A stretch of 64,000 bases of DNA from Lysobacter sp. ISL-50. Its GTDB lineage: Bacteria; Pseudomonadota; Gammaproteobacteria; Xanthomonadales; Xanthomonadaceae. Both the position numbers and the translations under genes were made by a program. The notes beneath the pieces are model-generated. The model did not search any database. It was not told the origin of the DNA and worked only from the letters and a program-made list of their open reading frames with translations. Shown here piece by piece: positions 38,658 to 49,214 of this stretch. Location: NCBI RefSeq assembly GCF_018612875.1, contig NZ_JAGGRI010000023.1:83031-147030 (forward strand), given 5' to 3'. Position 1 is the stretch's first letter; every line of letters starts with the position of its first letter.

Positions 38658-39615
38658 GACCGTTGGCATCGTAGGCGCGCGCGGCCATGTCGGCGCCGAC
38701 CTGATCCGGCTGATCGCGGCGCATCCGCGCTTCGAGCTGGCCTTCGTGTCCTCGCGCGAACTGGCCGGGCAGCGTCTGGCCGAACACATTCCCGAATACG
38801 CGGCGAAGAATTCCGATCTGCGCTACAGCTCGCCGAGCCACGAAGAACTGCCCGGCCTGGGCGCCGACGCGGTGGTGCTGGCGCTGCCCAACGGCAAGGC
38901 CGCCGATTGCGTGGCCGCGTTCGATGCGGTCGGCGCCGAGCCGGTGATCATCGACCTGTCGGCCGATTACCGCTTCGACGATCACTGGTATTACGGCCTG
39001 CCCGAACTCACCCGCGCCGGTTATCACGGCCAGCGCCGTATCAGCAATCCGGGCTGCTACGCCAGCGCCATGCAGTTGGCGATCGCGCCGCTGCTCAACG
39101 TGCTGGAAGGCCCGGTGCAGTGTTTCGGCGTCTCGGGTTATTCCGGCGCCGGCACCACGCCGTCGGATAAGAACGATCCCGACAAGCTGCGCGACAACCT
39201 GATGCCGTATGCGCTGACCGGGCACCTGCACGAACGCGAAGTGACCCGGCACCTGGGCCATCCGGTCGAATTCATGCCGCACGTGGCCGCGCATTTCCGC
39301 GGCCTCACCATCACCTCGAACCTGCATCTGTCGCGGCGCTTCGATCGCGAGGAGCTGGTCGAGCACTATCACCGCCATTACGACGGCGAACCGATGGTGC
39401 GGGTGCAGGAAGAGGCGCCGTGGGTCAGCAAGATCGCCGGCAAGCATCATGTCGATATCGGCGGCTTCACCATGGCCGAAGACGGGCGCCGGGTGGTGGT
39501 GGTTTCGACCTTGGACAATCTGCTCAAGGGCGCGGCGACGCAGGCCTTGCAGAATTTGAATGTGGCGTTCGGGTTCGAGGAGTTGCTTGGGATTGAGGTG
39601 GAGCCAGTCGCCTGA
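38650..39615 (+). CDS. argC: N-acetyl-gamma-glutamyl-phosphate reductase
   Basis: 321 residues. Reduces acetylglutamyl phosphate with NADPH. Rossmann start [17 protein letters not shown], catalytic Cys in [13 protein letters not shown], and [10 protein letters not shown] near the C-terminus. ATG 38650 was chosen because GGAG lies 9 bases upstream; ATG 38635 would add five residues. The gene starts inside the acetyltransferase gene. Confidence 0.94.
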   Translation: MAKTVGIVGARGHVGADLIRLIAAHPRFELAFVSSRELAGQRLAEHIPEYAAKNSDLRYSSPSHEELPGLGADAVVLALPNGKAADCVAAFDAVGAEPVIIDLSADYRFDDHWYYGLPELTRAGYHGQRRISNPGCYASAMQLAIAPLLNVLEGPVQCFGVSGYSGAGTTPSDKNDPDKLRDNLMPYALTGHLHEREVTRHLGHPVEFMPHVAAHFRGLTITSNLHLSRRFDREELVEHYHRHYDGEPMVRVQEEAPWVSKIAGKHHVDIGGFTMAEDGRRVVVVSTLDNLLKGAATQALQNLNVAFGFEELLGIEVEPVA

Positions 39616-39636
39616 TCGGCCGCCCGTGCGGGTGCC

Positions 39637-39789
39637 CTTTAAAAAAGGACGCCCCATGCCGTTGCCCCCTTTGAAAAAGGGGGCGGACGACCGCGAAGCG
39701 GACGCGGGGGATTCGCTTTTGCTTTGGCTGTTGCGTGTAAGGCAAAAGCAAAAGCGAATCCCCCCTATCCCCCCTTTTTCAAAGGGGGG
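39637..39789. repeat. Compound palindromic repeat between argC and proS
   Basis: Palindromes CCCCCTTT...AAAGGGGG at 39665-39683 and CCCCCCTTT...AAAGGGGGG at 39769-39789 flank a perfect 20-bp inverted repeat (GGGGGATTCGCTTTTGCTTT at 39706-39725 and its complement at 39745-39764, 19-base loop). The left end is a weaker CCCTTT-AAAGGAC copy. Related to 12234-12254. Confidence 0.9.
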
Positions 39790-39845
39790 AACTGCGGTGC
39801 GGTTGGCGGGGTAGTGCATCGCCGGTTCAAGAATCTGGAGTCGTT

Positions 39846-41174
39846 ATGCGTTTGTCGCGTTACCTGTTGCCGACCTTGAAGGAAAACCCCGCCGACGCGC
39901 AGATCGCCTCGCACCGGCTCATGCTGCGCGCCGGATTGATCCGCCAGGAAGCGGCCGGCATCTATTCGTGGCTGCCGGCGGGGCTGCGCGTGCTGCGCAA
40001 GATCGAAGCCATCGTCCGTGATGAGATGAACCGCGCCGGCGCGCTGGAACTGCTGATGCCGACCCTACAACTGGCCGACCTGTGGCGCGAAAGCGGCCGC
40101 TACGACGCCTACGGCCCGGAGATGCTGCGCATCAAGGACCGCCACGAGCGCGAGCTGCTGTACGGCCCCACCAACGAAGACATGATCACGGCGATCTTCC
40201 GCGCCAACGTCAAGTCGTATCGCGCGCTGCCGATGAACCTGTACCACGTGCAATGGAAATTCCGCGACGAACAACGCCCGCGCTTCGGCGTGATGCGCGG
40301 CCGCGAGTTCCTGATGAAGGACGCGTACTCCTTCGACATCGACGAAGCCGCCGCGCGCCGTTCCTACCAGCGCATGTTCGTCGCCTACCTGCGCACGTTC
40401 GCGCGCATGGGCATCCGCGCCATTCCGATGCGCGCCGAGACCGGCCCGATCGGCGGCGATCTGTCGCACGAATTCCTGGTGCTGGCGCAGACCGGCGAAT
40501 CGGCCGTGTACTGCGACCGCGCCGTGCTCGATCTGCCGATTCCCGCCGACGACACCGATTACGACGGCGACCTGAGCGGCATCGTCCAGCAATGGACCAG
40601 CCGCTACGCCGCCACCGAGGACGTGCACGACATCGAGCGCTTCGAACGCGAAGTCCCGGCCGACCAGCGCATACAGACGCGAGGTATCGAAGTCGGGCAG
40701 GTGTTCTACTTCGGCACCAAATACTCCGCGCCGATGAAAGCATTGGTGACCACGCCCGAAGGCGAGGAGCGCCCGATCCACGGCGGCTCCTACGGCATCG
40801 GCGTGTCGCGCCTGTTGGGCGCGATCATCGAAGCCAGCCACGACGAAGCCGGCATCGTCTGGCCCGACGCGGTGGCGCCGTTCAACGTCGGCCTGGTCAA
40901 CCTGGACCCCGGCGACGCGCAAATCGACGAGGTCTGCGCCAACCTGCAGACCGGGCTGGAACTGCTCGGCGTCGATGCCCTGCACGACGACACCGACGAT
41001 CGCGCCGGGGTGAAATTCGCGCGCATGGACCTGCTGGGCCTGCCGTGGCAGATCGTGATCGGCCGGCGCGGGCTGGCTCGCGGCGTGGTCGAACTCAAGC
41101 GTCGCGCCGGCGGCGAGCGCGTCGAACTGTCGCCCGCCGAAGCGATTGCTCGCATTACCGCGCCGTTAGTATAA
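39846..41174 (+). CDS. proS: Prolyl-tRNA synthetase, short alphaproteobacterial/mitochondrial type
   Basis: 442 residues. Class II synthetase: motif 1 region [34 protein letters not shown], motif 2 [36 protein letters not shown] (TxE proline loop), motif 3 [17 protein letters not shown]. The ~180-residue editing (INS) domain of the usual ~570-residue gammaproteobacterial ProRS is absent, as in alphaproteobacteria and mitochondria. GGAG lies 7 bases before the ATG. It sits between argC and argH, close to proBA. It may be the sole ProRS or a second, acquired copy; the window cannot show which. Confidence 0.9.
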   Translation: MRLSRYLLPTLKENPADAQIASHRLMLRAGLIRQEAAGIYSWLPAGLRVLRKIEAIVRDEMNRAGALELLMPTLQLADLWRESGRYDAYGPEMLRIKDRHERELLYGPTNEDMITAIFRANVKSYRALPMNLYHVQWKFRDEQRPRFGVMRGREFLMKDAYSFDIDEAAARRSYQRMFVAYLRTFARMGIRAIPMRAETGPIGGDLSHEFLVLAQTGESAVYCDRAVLDLPIPADDTDYDGDLSGIVQQWTSRYAATEDVHDIERFEREVPADQRIQTRGIEVGQVFYFGTKYSAPMKALVTTPEGEERPIHGGSYGIGVSRLLGAIIEASHDEAGIVWPDAVAPFNVGLVNLDPGDAQIDEVCANLQTGLELLGVDALHDDTDDRAGVKFARMDLLGLPWQIVIGRRGLARGVVELKRRAGGERVELSPAEAIARITAPLV

Positions 41175-41183
41175 AAAACGAGT

Positions 41184-41255
41184 AGAGAGGAGTGAGGAGT
41201 GAGTAACAGCCCACGTGCCGGAGCGATTGCTTTTACTCACTCCTCGCTTCTCTCC
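41184..41255. repeat. Imperfect 23-bp inverted repeat before argH
   Basis: Arms 41184-41206 (with GAGGAGTGAGTAA) and 41233-41255 match at 20 of 23 positions around a 26-base loop. It lies 10 bases after the proS stop and 49 before the argH start. No T tract follows. Confidence 0.85.
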
Positions 41256-41303
41256 AATCGTTCTTCCCCAATCTGAACCTGACGACCCGTGAGCCCCGCC
41301 CCC

Positions 41304-42593
41304 ATGTCCGATCTGCTTTGGCAAAAACCCGGCGTCAAGGTCGACGCGCGCATCCAGAACTTCCTCGCCGGCGAGGACGTGATTCTCGATCGCGAATTTT
41401 TCCTGTTCGATATCCAGGCCAGTGCCGCGCACGCGCAGGGCCTGCAGCAGATCGGCATCCTCAGCGCGGATGAACTCGACTGCCTGTCGCGCGAACTCGA
41501 CGTGCTGGCGGAGGATTTCAAGGCCGGCCGCTTCGTCCTCGACGATCGTTTCGAGGACGGCCATTCGGCGATCGAAGGCCGCCTGATCGAACGGCTCGGC
41601 GACGCCGGCCGCAAGATCCACACCGGCCGCAGCCGCAACGACCAGATTCTGGTCGCCACGCGCCTGTGGTTGAAAGACCGCCTCGGCCGCCTGTACGCGC
41701 TGTGCCGCGAAACCGCCGAGGTCGCGCTCGCCCGCGCGCAAGCCGAAAGCGCGCTGCCGCTGCCGGGCTACACCCACCTGCAACGCGCGGTGGTGTCCAG
41801 CGCCGGCATGTGGTGGGGCGCCTGGGCCGAAGGCTTCATCGACAACGCCCTGCGCGCGAAGCAGACGCTGGAGTGGGTCGATGCCAATCCGCTCGGCAGC
41901 GCCGCCGGTTACGGCGTCAACTTGCCGCTGGCGCGCGATCACACCACCGCCGCGCTCGGCTTCGGACGCCTGCAGGTGTCGGCCGCCTACGCGCAGCTCT
42001 CGCGCGGCAAGTTCGAACTCGGCGCCATCGATGCGCTTTCCACCGCCGTGCTCGACCTGCGCCGCCTGGCCTGGGATCTGAGCCTGTTCACCAGCGCCGA
42101 ATTCGGTTTCGTCGCGTTGCCGGCCGAATACACCACCGGCAGTTCGATCATGCCGAACAAGCGCAACCCGGACGTGATCGAACTCATGCGCGCCAGCTAC
42201 GCCAGCATTGCCGCCGGCCGCGCCGAGATCGAACACCTGCTGTCGCTGCCGTCGGGTTATCACCGCGATCTGCAGTTCTCCAAGGGCGCGATCTTCCACG
42301 CCTTCGGCCGCGGCCTGGGCGCGCTGGAACTGCTGCCCGACCTGCTGCGCAATCTGGAATGGAAGCCGGAGAAGATCCGCGCCGCGCTCGATCCGTCGAT
42401 GTATTCGACCGATCTCGCCGTCGATCTGGCGCGCCAGGGCCTGCCGTTCCGCGACGCCTACAAACAGGCCGCCGATCCGGCGCGCTGGGCGCAAGGCGAT
42501 CCCGAGGCCAGTCTGGCCGCGCGCGTGTCGCCCGGCGCCGCCGCCGACTTGCGCCTGGACACGCTCAGGCAACGTTTGCAGGCGCTGACATGA
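41304..42593 (+). CDS. argH: Argininosuccinate lyase
   Basis: 429 residues, slightly short of the usual ~460. Splits argininosuccinate to arginine and fumarate. Fumarase-superfamily signature [18 protein letters not shown], plus HTGRSRNDQ and [11 protein letters not shown] with the catalytic His. ATG 41304 was preferred; GTG 41289 in the same frame would add five residues. Neither has a clear ribosome site. Its TGA overlaps the proB ATG. Confidence 0.95.
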   Translation: MSDLLWQKPGVKVDARIQNFLAGEDVILDREFFLFDIQASAAHAQGLQQIGILSADELDCLSRELDVLAEDFKAGRFVLDDRFEDGHSAIEGRLIERLGDAGRKIHTGRSRNDQILVATRLWLKDRLGRLYALCRETAEVALARAQAESALPLPGYTHLQRAVVSSAGMWWGAWAEGFIDNALRAKQTLEWVDANPLGSAAGYGVNLPLARDHTTAALGFGRLQVSAAYAQLSRGKFELGAIDALSTAVLDLRRLAWDLSLFTSAEFGFVALPAEYTTGSSIMPNKRNPDVIELMRASYASIAAGRAEIEHLLSLPSGYHRDLQFSKGAIFHAFGRGLGALELLPDLLRNLEWKPEKIRAALDPSMYSTDLAVDLARQGLPFRDAYKQAADPARWAQGDPEASLAARVSPGAAADLRLDTLRQRLQALT

Positions 42594-43831
42594 CCGCGCC
42601 GGCAAAGGATTTCGCTGCGCAGCCTTTGCCGCCCTGGCGCCGCGCCGTGCTCAAGGTCGGCAGCAGCCTGCTCGCCGGCTTCGCCGATCAAAGCGGCGGC
42701 GGACTCGATCCGCGCTACGCCGCGGGCCTGGCACGTTTCATCGAACAAGCGCGCGCGCAGCAGCGCGAAGTGGTGCTGGTGTCGTCCGGCGCGGTCGCCG
42801 CCGGCCGCAGCCGCATCGACGCGGGCGGCAACGGCTTGGTGTTGCGTCAGGCGCTCGCGGCCTTGGGTCAGGCCTCGCTGATCGCGTTCTGGCAACAACT
42901 GTCGAGCGTGCCGGTGGCGCAAGTGCTGCTGACCCACGACGATCTGCGCAACCGCCGTCGCTATCTCAATGCGCGCGCATCCTTGCGCGAGTTGTTGCGG
43001 CTGGGCGCCTTGCCGGTGATCAACGAGAACGACACCGTCGCCGTCGACGAACTCAAGCTCGGCGACAACGACAATCTGGCCGCCGCGGTGGCCTCGCTGG
43101 TCGATGCCGACCTGCTGTTGATCGCGACCGACATCGGCGGGCTTTACAGCGGCCATCCGCAGCGCGATCCCAGCGCCAGACCCATCGCCAGGGTCGCCGC
43201 GGTGACGCCCGAACTGCTACAGGCGGCGAGCGGCGGCGCCGGCGCGCTCGGCACCGGCGGCATGCGCACCAAGCTGGAAGCCGCGGCGAAAGCCGCGACG
43301 GCCGGCGTGGCGACCGCGCTGTTCTGCGGCCGCGATGCCGACGTGATCGCCGCGCTCGGCACCGGCACCTTGCACGGCACCCTGGTCGCCGCGCGCAGCG
43401 ATCGCCTGCGCGCGCGCAAGCAATGGCTGCGCCACGCGCCGGCCAGCGGCTGCCTGCGCATCGACGCCGGCGCCGCGGCGGCGCTGCATCAACGCGGCGC
43501 CTCGCTGTTGCCCGGCGGCGTGGTCGCGGTCGAAGGCGAATTCCGCCGCGGCGACGTGGTCGAACTGCGCGCGGCGGGCGAGGGCGACGACGTGCTCGGC
43601 CGCGGCCTGGTGCAGTACAACTCGGTCGAAGTCGGCCGGCTCATGGGCCGGCACAGTCGCGATATCGAAGCGCTGATCGGTTTTCGCTACGGCGAATCGA
43701 TCGTGCATCGCGACGATCTGGTGCTGATCGGCAACGACGCCGCGCCGTCTCCGGCGCAGGCGGCCGCCGATACCGCGGCCGACGCCATCGGCGCGTCGCC
43801 GCAATCGCAATCGAACGAGGTGTCGCCATGA
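42590..43831 (+). CDS. proB: Glutamate 5-kinase
   Basis: 413 residues. First step of proline synthesis. Amino-acid kinase domain: [78 protein letters not shown] domain covers residues ~285-375 ([26 protein letters not shown]). The start overlaps argH by ATGA and the stop overlaps proA by ATGA, so arginine and proline synthesis are translationally linked. Confidence 0.95.
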   Translation: MTAPAKDFAAQPLPPWRRAVLKVGSSLLAGFADQSGGGLDPRYAAGLARFIEQARAQQREVVLVSSGAVAAGRSRIDAGGNGLVLRQALAALGQASLIAFWQQLSSVPVAQVLLTHDDLRNRRRYLNARASLRELLRLGALPVINENDTVAVDELKLGDNDNLAAAVASLVDADLLLIATDIGGLYSGHPQRDPSARPIARVAAVTPELLQAASGGAGALGTGGMRTKLEAAAKAATAGVATALFCGRDADVIAALGTGTLHGTLVAARSDRLRARKQWLRHAPASGCLRIDAGAAAALHQRGASLLPGGVVAVEGEFRRGDVVELRAAGEGDDVLGRGLVQYNSVEVGRLMGRHSRDIEALIGFRYGESIVHRDDLVLIGNDAAPSPAQAAADTAADAIGASPQSQSNEVSP

Positions 43832-45114
43832 GCGGTTACGTGCGGAATCTGGCCGAACACGCGCGCGCCGCGTCCAGCGTGCTCGCCGCGCTCGACGGCG
43901 CGGCGCGACAGGCCCTGATCGAAGCGATGGCGGCGCAGCTGGACGCGCAGCGCGATGCGATCCTCGCCGCCAACGCCGCGGACTTGCAGCGCGCCGCCGA
44001 GGCGAACTTGAGCGGGGCCATGATCGACCGGCTCAAGCTCGATCCCGCGCGGTTGGCGGCGATCGCCGATGCCTTGCGCGAAGTGGCGCGGCAGGCCGAT
44101 CCGCTCGGCGCGGTGACCCGCAGCGAAACCCGTCCGAACGGATTGCTGATCGAACGCCGGCGCGTGCCGCTGGGCCTGATCGCGATGATTTACGAAGCCC
44201 GCCCCAACGTCACCGCCGACGCCGCGGCGCTGTGCCTGAAGGCCGGCAACGCGGTGTTGCTGCGCGGCGGCTCGGAAGCGCGCGCCAGCAACGCCGCGAT
44301 CGCCGCCTGCCTGCACGCGGCCTTGCGCGCGCAAGGTCTGCCGGAAGCGGCGGTGTCGCTGATCGAAGATCCGGCGCGCGAACACGTGCTGGAACTGCTG
44401 CAACTGTCGGACCTGATCGATCTGGCGATCCCGCGCGGCGGCGAAGGCCTGATCCGCTTCGTCGCCGAGCACGCGCGCGTGCCGGTGATCAAGCACTACA
44501 AGGGCGTGTGCCATCTGTACGTGGACCGCGCCGCCGATCCGGCCCTGGCCCTGAACCTGCTGATCGATGGCAAGGCCTCGCGCCCGGGCGTGTGCAACGC
44601 CCTGGAAACGCTGCTGGTGCATCGCGACATCGCCGAACGCTTCCTGCCCGACGCGCTCGCCGCGCTGGCCGCGCGCGGCGTGCAGGTGCGCGGCTGCGAG
44701 CGCGCGCGCGCGCTGGCGGGCGTGCATTCGGCCGCGATCGCCGCCGCCGACGACAGCGATTATGCCGCCGAATACCTGGACCTGATCATCGCCGTGCGCG
44801 TAGTCGACGACCTGGACGAAGCCTTGGCGCATATCGCCCGCTTCGGCTCCGATCACACCGAAGTCATCGCCACCGAAGACGCGGCCACGGCCGACGCCTT
44901 CGTGCGCCGCACGCGCAGCTCTGCGGTGATGGTCAACGCGTCCTCGCGCTTCAACGACGGCGGCCAGCTTGGCCTGGGCGCGGAGATCGGCATCTCGACC
45001 ACGCGCCTGCATGCGTATGGGCCGATGGGGGTTGAGTCGTTGACGATCGAGCGCTTCGTGGTGCGCGGGGAAGGGCAGGTGCGGCATGCGGAGTCGTTGA
45101 CGAATCGGGAGTGA
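43828..45114 (+). CDS. proA: Gamma-glutamyl phosphate reductase
   Basis: 428 residues. Reduces glutamyl phosphate to glutamate semialdehyde. Aldehyde dehydrogenase fold: [31 protein letters not shown], the catalytic Cys in [39 protein letters not shown] at the C-terminus. It is the last gene of the cluster and is followed by a REP palindrome. Confidence 0.96.
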   Translation: MSGYVRNLAEHARAASSVLAALDGAARQALIEAMAAQLDAQRDAILAANAADLQRAAEANLSGAMIDRLKLDPARLAAIADALREVARQADPLGAVTRSETRPNGLLIERRRVPLGLIAMIYEARPNVTADAAALCLKAGNAVLLRGGSEARASNAAIAACLHAALRAQGLPEAAVSLIEDPAREHVLELLQLSDLIDLAIPRGGEGLIRFVAEHARVPVIKHYKGVCHLYVDRAADPALALNLLIDGKASRPGVCNALETLLVHRDIAERFLPDALAALAARGVQVRGCERARALAGVHSAAIAAADDSDYAAEYLDLIIAVRVVDDLDEALAHIARFGSDHTEVIATEDAATADAFVRRTRSSAVMVNASSRFNDGGQLGLGAEIGISTTRLHAYGPMGVESLTIERFVVRGEGQVRHAESLTNRE

Positions 45115-45138
45115 AGATCGGCGACGATTCTCGCCGCC

Positions 45139-45163
45139 GTCATTCCCGCGAATGCGGGAATCC
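45139..45163. repeat. REP-like palindrome after proA
   Basis: GTCATTCCCGCGAATGCGGG followed by AATCC, the family seen at 2501 and 7239. It lies between the convergent proA and serine hydrolase genes and could terminate both. Confidence 0.65.
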
Positions 45164-45170
45164 AGCGACT

Positions 45171-46676
45171 TCAGCGCCGTCCCGCGCTACGGCTCCGAGT
45201 GCTAGCCTGTGGACCTGCCATCGCCAACTCCAACCTCGCGCCAGCACCGAGCGTTGCCGACCAGCGCCCGGCGGCGACGGCTCGTAGCTCGTACAGTCCG
45301 AATGGGGTCGCAAGCGCGGCGCGCGACAGTGTGCCGTCGCTGGCCAGTGCGACGATGCGCAAGCTGCGGCTTGGCCATGCGGTTGCTTTGGCGAAATGCT
45401 CGCGCAGCGGCGCGGATGCGGCCAATTCGCCGACGCAGCGGCCGCGCTCCAAACGGAACCTGGCTTCCGGATCGAAGCGAACGTTCTTGAGCGTGCCAGC
45501 CATGCGGCCCGCGACAGGACAATCCGCCATGACCAGGCCGGCCGGTCGCGGGCGGAAAGGAGCGGCAAGCAGTTGCGCGGTGGGCTCCATCGACGACACC
45601 CACAGCGCGTTCGACAGCACGCTGGCGGCGGTGTCCTCGTCGGGCCACAGCATCAGCATGCTGCGCGCGCCGATGGTGATGCCCGCGTGGTGCGCGATGC
45701 GGTGGCCGTCGACATCGCGGCCGAGCCGCCAGCCGAAACCGACCTCGTAGTCGCGCTCGCGCGCGGGCTCGCCGCTGGCCAGCAGGATCGGTTGTTGCAT
45801 CGCCCGCCAGCGCGCGGCGCCGACGATGCGGTGTTCCAGCACGCGGCCACCGAACTGCGCCAAAGCCTCGGGCGTGGCCGAAAGCCCGCCTGCGGGCCAG
45901 ATGTAGCTCATGTCGGTGCGCGGCATGTGCACGATCGCGCCGCCTTCGATGGCGTACAACTGCGAAGCGTTTTCGGCAGCCGCTTCGCCGTCGGCGTCGA
46001 TCGCCAGTCCATCGGTTACCTGGTGCCTGACGTAGTCGAGGAAGTGCTCGCCCGAGATCGCTTCGATCACCGCGCCGAGCAGCGTATAGCCCCAGGACGA
46101 GTAGCGGTAGGACGTGCCCGGCGCCGACAGCAGTGCGCGCCCGGAGAAGATTCCGACCGCGTCGCGCGCCGTGGGATAGCGGACATGGCCGAGCACATCG
46201 AGGTCGTTGCCGGAGTAGTGCGGCGCGCCGGAGGTATGCGATGCGAGCTGGCGTGCCGTCACCGGCGACCATGGCTCGGGCAGCCAGGGCAACACCCCGC
46301 TTACGGGCGCGTCGATATCGAGGCGGCCTTCCTCGGCCAGCTTCGCCACCGCGGTGGCGGCGATGACCTTGGACACGCTGGCCAGACGGAACACCGTGTC
46401 GCGTCGCACCGGTTTGCGTGCTTCGACATCGCGCAACCCGGCGCATCCGGTCCATGCCACGCGGCCGTTGCGCCATACGGCGGCGCCCATGCCCGGCACG
46501 GCGTTGGTATCGATCAAGGCCTGCAGCATGCGTTGCGCGGTGGCCGCGGCTTCATCGGTCGCGGGCGCGTCGCAGGTATCGGCGGCCTTCGACGGTGCGG
46601 CCAGGAAAAACAGCGCAATCGCGCATGCCGCGGACAAGGGATAGCGCACGAACGGAAGCATTGGCGTGACGGGCAT
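45171..46676 (-). CDS. Exported serine hydrolase of the beta-lactamase/PBP4* family
   Basis: 501 residues with signal peptide (YPLSAACAIALFFLAAPSKAADTC). The SxxK motif is SVSK (RLASVSKVIAATAVAKL), the YxN-like motif is YSS (YRYSSWGYTLLGAVIE), and HHAGITIGARSML is near the KTG position (H-x-G type, as in esterase-like members). The last ~120 residues form a separate beta-rich domain. Likely a D-amino-acid peptidase or esterase; an antibiotic-degrading role is not supported. TGGAG lies 8 bases before ATG 46676. It is 129 bases downstream of the LytTR regulator on the same strand and could be its target. Confidence 0.82.
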   Translation of the reverse strand: MPVTPMLPFVRYPLSAACAIALFFLAAPSKAADTCDAPATDEAAATAQRMLQALIDTNAVPGMGAAVWRNGRVAWTGCAGLRDVEARKPVRRDTVFRLASVSKVIAATAVAKLAEEGRLDIDAPVSGVLPWLPEPWSPVTARQLASHTSGAPHYSGNDLDVLGHVRYPTARDAVGIFSGRALLSAPGTSYRYSSWGYTLLGAVIEAISGEHFLDYVRHQVTDGLAIDADGEAAAENASQLYAIEGGAIVHMPRTDMSYIWPAGGLSATPEALAQFGGRVLEHRIVGAARWRAMQQPILLASGEPARERDYEVGFGWRLGRDVDGHRIAHHAGITIGARSMLMLWPDEDTAASVLSNALWVSSMEPTAQLLAAPFRPRPAGLVMADCPVAGRMAGTLKNVRFDPEARFRLERGRCVGELAASAPLREHFAKATAWPSRSLRIVALASDGTLSRAALATPFGLYELRAVAAGRWSATLGAGARLELAMAGPQASTRSRSAGRR

Positions 46677-46805
46677 CGGTCGGCTCCAGTGGGAGCCATC
46701 AAGCTAATGCGGCATGGCCCGCGTTTCAGCGCTGGCGCGGCGGAACGTGCTTGCCTTGCGCCAATTCGGTAGTGGGCCTGGCCGAACAGCCGCCGGATGC
46801 GCGGA

Positions 46806-47549
46806 TCAGCCAGTCGCGTGAAGCGCGGACAACAGCGAGTCGATGTAGGTACGGCTCACGCGCACGGGCGTTCCGTCGCGCAGGCGCACGAGCGCGTCGC
46901 GGTTGGTCAACGGCTGGAACTCGGCAACCTGGTCCAGGCGCACGATCGATGACCGATGCACGCGGACGAAACGCACAGGGTCGAGTTGCACCGCCAGTTG
47001 ATGCAGCGATTCGCGCACGATGTACGTGCGCTCGCCGGCATGAAGGACCGCATAGTCGCCGTCTGCGCTGATCCACGTCACGATATCGGCCTCGATGAGC
47101 AGTGTGCGATGGCCGATCCTCACCGAGAATTTCCGCAAGTGCTTCGCCGGTGCGATCGCGGCGGCGCGGACGTTGTCCATGACGCGCAGGCGCAGCAGCT
47201 GGCGTGCTCGCTCGACCGCTTCGGCGAAGCGCGGATCGTCGATGGGCTTGAGCAAGTAGTCGACCGCATTCAAGGCGAAAGCCCGCACCGCGAAGCTGTC
47301 GTGCGCGGTGAGCAGGATGGACAGCGGCCGGTGTTCGGGCGGGAGCGCGGCTAACACGTCCAGACCGTTCATGCCGGGCATCTGCACGTCCATGAAGACC
47401 AGATCCGGCGGCTGCGCCAGCAGCCCCGCCAGGGCCGTGGCGCCATCCTCGTATTCGGCCGTCACTTGCATATCGTCGAACGTGGCGAGCAGCGAAACGA
47501 CGCCGCGTCGCGCCAAGGGTTCGTCGTCGACCACGCAGACGCGGATCAC
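46806..47549 (-). CDS. LytTR-family response regulator
   Basis: 247 residues. Receiver domain with CVVDDEPLARRG (acidic pair), LVFMDVQMPGMNG (phosphoacceptor Asp), LTAHD and YLLKPIDD (Lys). The C-terminal LytTR DNA-binding domain is FSVRIGHRTLLIEADIVTWISADGDYAVLHAG...FVRVHRSSIVRLDQVAEF. Its ATG overlaps the stop of the sensor kinase by 4 bases, a coupled two-component pair. Confidence 0.93.
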   Translation of the reverse strand: MIRVCVVDDEPLARRGVVSLLATFDDMQVTAEYEDGATALAGLLAQPPDLVFMDVQMPGMNGLDVLAALPPEHRPLSILLTAHDSFAVRAFALNAVDYLLKPIDDPRFAEAVERARQLLRLRVMDNVRAAAIAPAKHLRKFSVRIGHRTLLIEADIVTWISADGDYAVLHAGERTYIVRESLHQLAVQLDPVRFVRVHRSSIVRLDQVAEFQPLTNRDALVRLRDGTPVRVSRTYIDSLLSALHATG

Positions 47550-48676
47550 GCGACCTGCTCCGGCGCGACGTGATCGGGCCCGGTGTGAACGGGTTCAGTG
47601 CTGAACGGCAACATCATCCGAACCTGGTAGCGGCCGTTGTCGTCGATGCCGGCATGCAGCGTCGCGCGGTTCGTGTACAGGCGGGCGATCCGAGCGCGCA
47701 CGTTGTCCAGGCCCACCGCCTCGCCGCGGCTGTCGTCTCGTGGCGCTGATTCGCCGGGAGCGGGCAGATCGTTGCCGATGCGGATATCCAGGCAGGCGGC
47801 ATCGCGTGCGATGCGGATGTCGATGCGGCCGGGCGCGCTGCGCGGTCCGATACCGTGACGGATCGCGTTCTCCACCAAAGGTTGCAACAGCAAACAGGGC
47901 ACCTGCGCGGCGAGCACACCGTCGCCCAGATGCCACGACACCACCAGACGCTGGCCCAGCCTGGCCTTCTCGATCTCCAGGTAGGTGTCCGTCATGGCGA
48001 TTTCCTCCGCGAGCGCGATCTCATGGCCCTGTCGGGCCTGGAGCACGCAGCGCAGGAAGTCGCCGAGCCGAGCGAGCATCTGTCGCGCCTGTGCGCCGCG
48101 TTCCTCGGCCACCAGCGTCGAGATCGCGTTGAGCGTGTTGAACAGGAAGTGCGGTTGCAGTTGATAACGCAAGGCCCGCAGTTCCGCATCGCGGGCCAAC
48201 GCCCGCGCTTCCAGGTGTTCGGCCTGTTCGCGGCGCAATTCCGCGTAGTACGCCACCACCGCATGCACCGCGCAATAGGCCACCAATACCAGCCAGGCGC
48301 CTTCCAGTCCACGGAACAGGAGCGATGCGTCCAACACGCCGGGAGTCGCCAGCCGCGCCGGATGGCCGGATGGCAGCGTCTGTAACGCGAGACTGAGCAA
48401 GCGCGTGGCCAGCGCCATCAGATAGGTGGCCGCCAGCAGAACCAGTGCGATTCGCCATACCGGCAACCCACGCCGCCACAGCCGCCGCTGCAGCAGGGTC
48501 AACGGCAGCACCCAAAGCACGAATGCCGACAGATACAGCGTCCGCGCCAGCGTGGCGTTGCCATGGCCGAGGATCGGAATAGCCATCACCAGCAGGCAAG
48601 CGCCCAATGGAAGGCCGGCGAGCACCGGCAGCCAGAAGGGCGGAAGCATGCGCCGCCCGGGGCGAGAGGACGTCAT
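47546..48676 (-). CDS. LytS/YehU-type sensor histidine kinase
   Basis: 376 residues. Four or so hydrophobic segments in the first ~150 residues form the sensor. A linker coil (YYAELRREQAEHLEARALARDAELRALRYQ) leads to the His_kinase domain with LQPHFLFNTLNAIS (phosphorylated His). The HATPase_c part has LVENAIRHGI, RIGNDLP and GEAVGLDNVRARI. The signal is unknown. It works with the following LytTR regulator. Confidence 0.92.
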   Translation of the reverse strand: MTSSRPGRRMLPPFWLPVLAGLPLGACLLVMAIPILGHGNATLARTLYLSAFVLWVLPLTLLQRRLWRRGLPVWRIALVLLAATYLMALATRLLSLALQTLPSGHPARLATPGVLDASLLFRGLEGAWLVLVAYCAVHAVVAYYAELRREQAEHLEARALARDAELRALRYQLQPHFLFNTLNAISTLVAEERGAQARQMLARLGDFLRCVLQARQGHEIALAEEIAMTDTYLEIEKARLGQRLVVSWHLGDGVLAAQVPCLLLQPLVENAIRHGIGPRSAPGRIDIRIARDAACLDIRIGNDLPAPGESAPRDDSRGEAVGLDNVRARIARLYTNRATLHAGIDDNGRYQVRMMLPFSTEPVHTGPDHVAPEQVA

Positions 48677-49214
48677 GGATGCCCCTGCACGCGCGAGGGC
48701 CCGTTACCGCATATCGAGGCGGAAGAGCCTTGCGGACCGGCGCGCCCGAGCAGGGCGCGGGCCCCTGTGCCTTGCTCGCGCATCGGGCGACTCGCGACTT
48801 GTTCCTGGTGGGCGGACATGATGTTTGAGTGGCGCGTGAGACTGGGGGTGATTGCGTTTGTCGGATAGATACAGCATGCGACAACGGCCGTCGAATGGCC
48901 GCGTCTGCCTGACTTCCACTCTGGCCCAGGGCGACGGCAGATTTTCGAAGCCAGGCCCACCATCGAGGCGCAGACCGGCGAATACCAGCGCGATGCGCCG
49001 AACGGGTAGTTCCCTGCGGTAACGCGATCGCAAGGCGATGCGGCCCGCGCCGCCGCGTGCGCGTCTTGCCGCCACAGGCGCTGACGCAGCCCACTGCTGG
49101 GAGCGACGTGTTTTGCCCGCTGGTGCTGGCAATCGCAGCGTTTCGTCTTGGCGACGAGGAGGCCGGACCTATGGCGCCGCGAGGCGGCCAAATGCGGACG
49201 CCCGGCCGTGGTTG
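48677..49214. other. 538-base stretch with no convincing gene
   Basis: Frames on both strands are broken or of poor composition. A minus-strand frame at 48704-49132 contains RRIALVFAGLRLDGGPGFE, which reads like decayed coding sequence, but I cannot name a family. No terminator, repeat or tRNA was found. Confidence 0.4.

Noticed and set aside
45171..46676. Antibiotic-resistance beta-lactamase
   Set aside because: SxxK and YSS motifs fit, but the KTG region and the extra C-terminal domain point to the PBP4*/esterase-like group.
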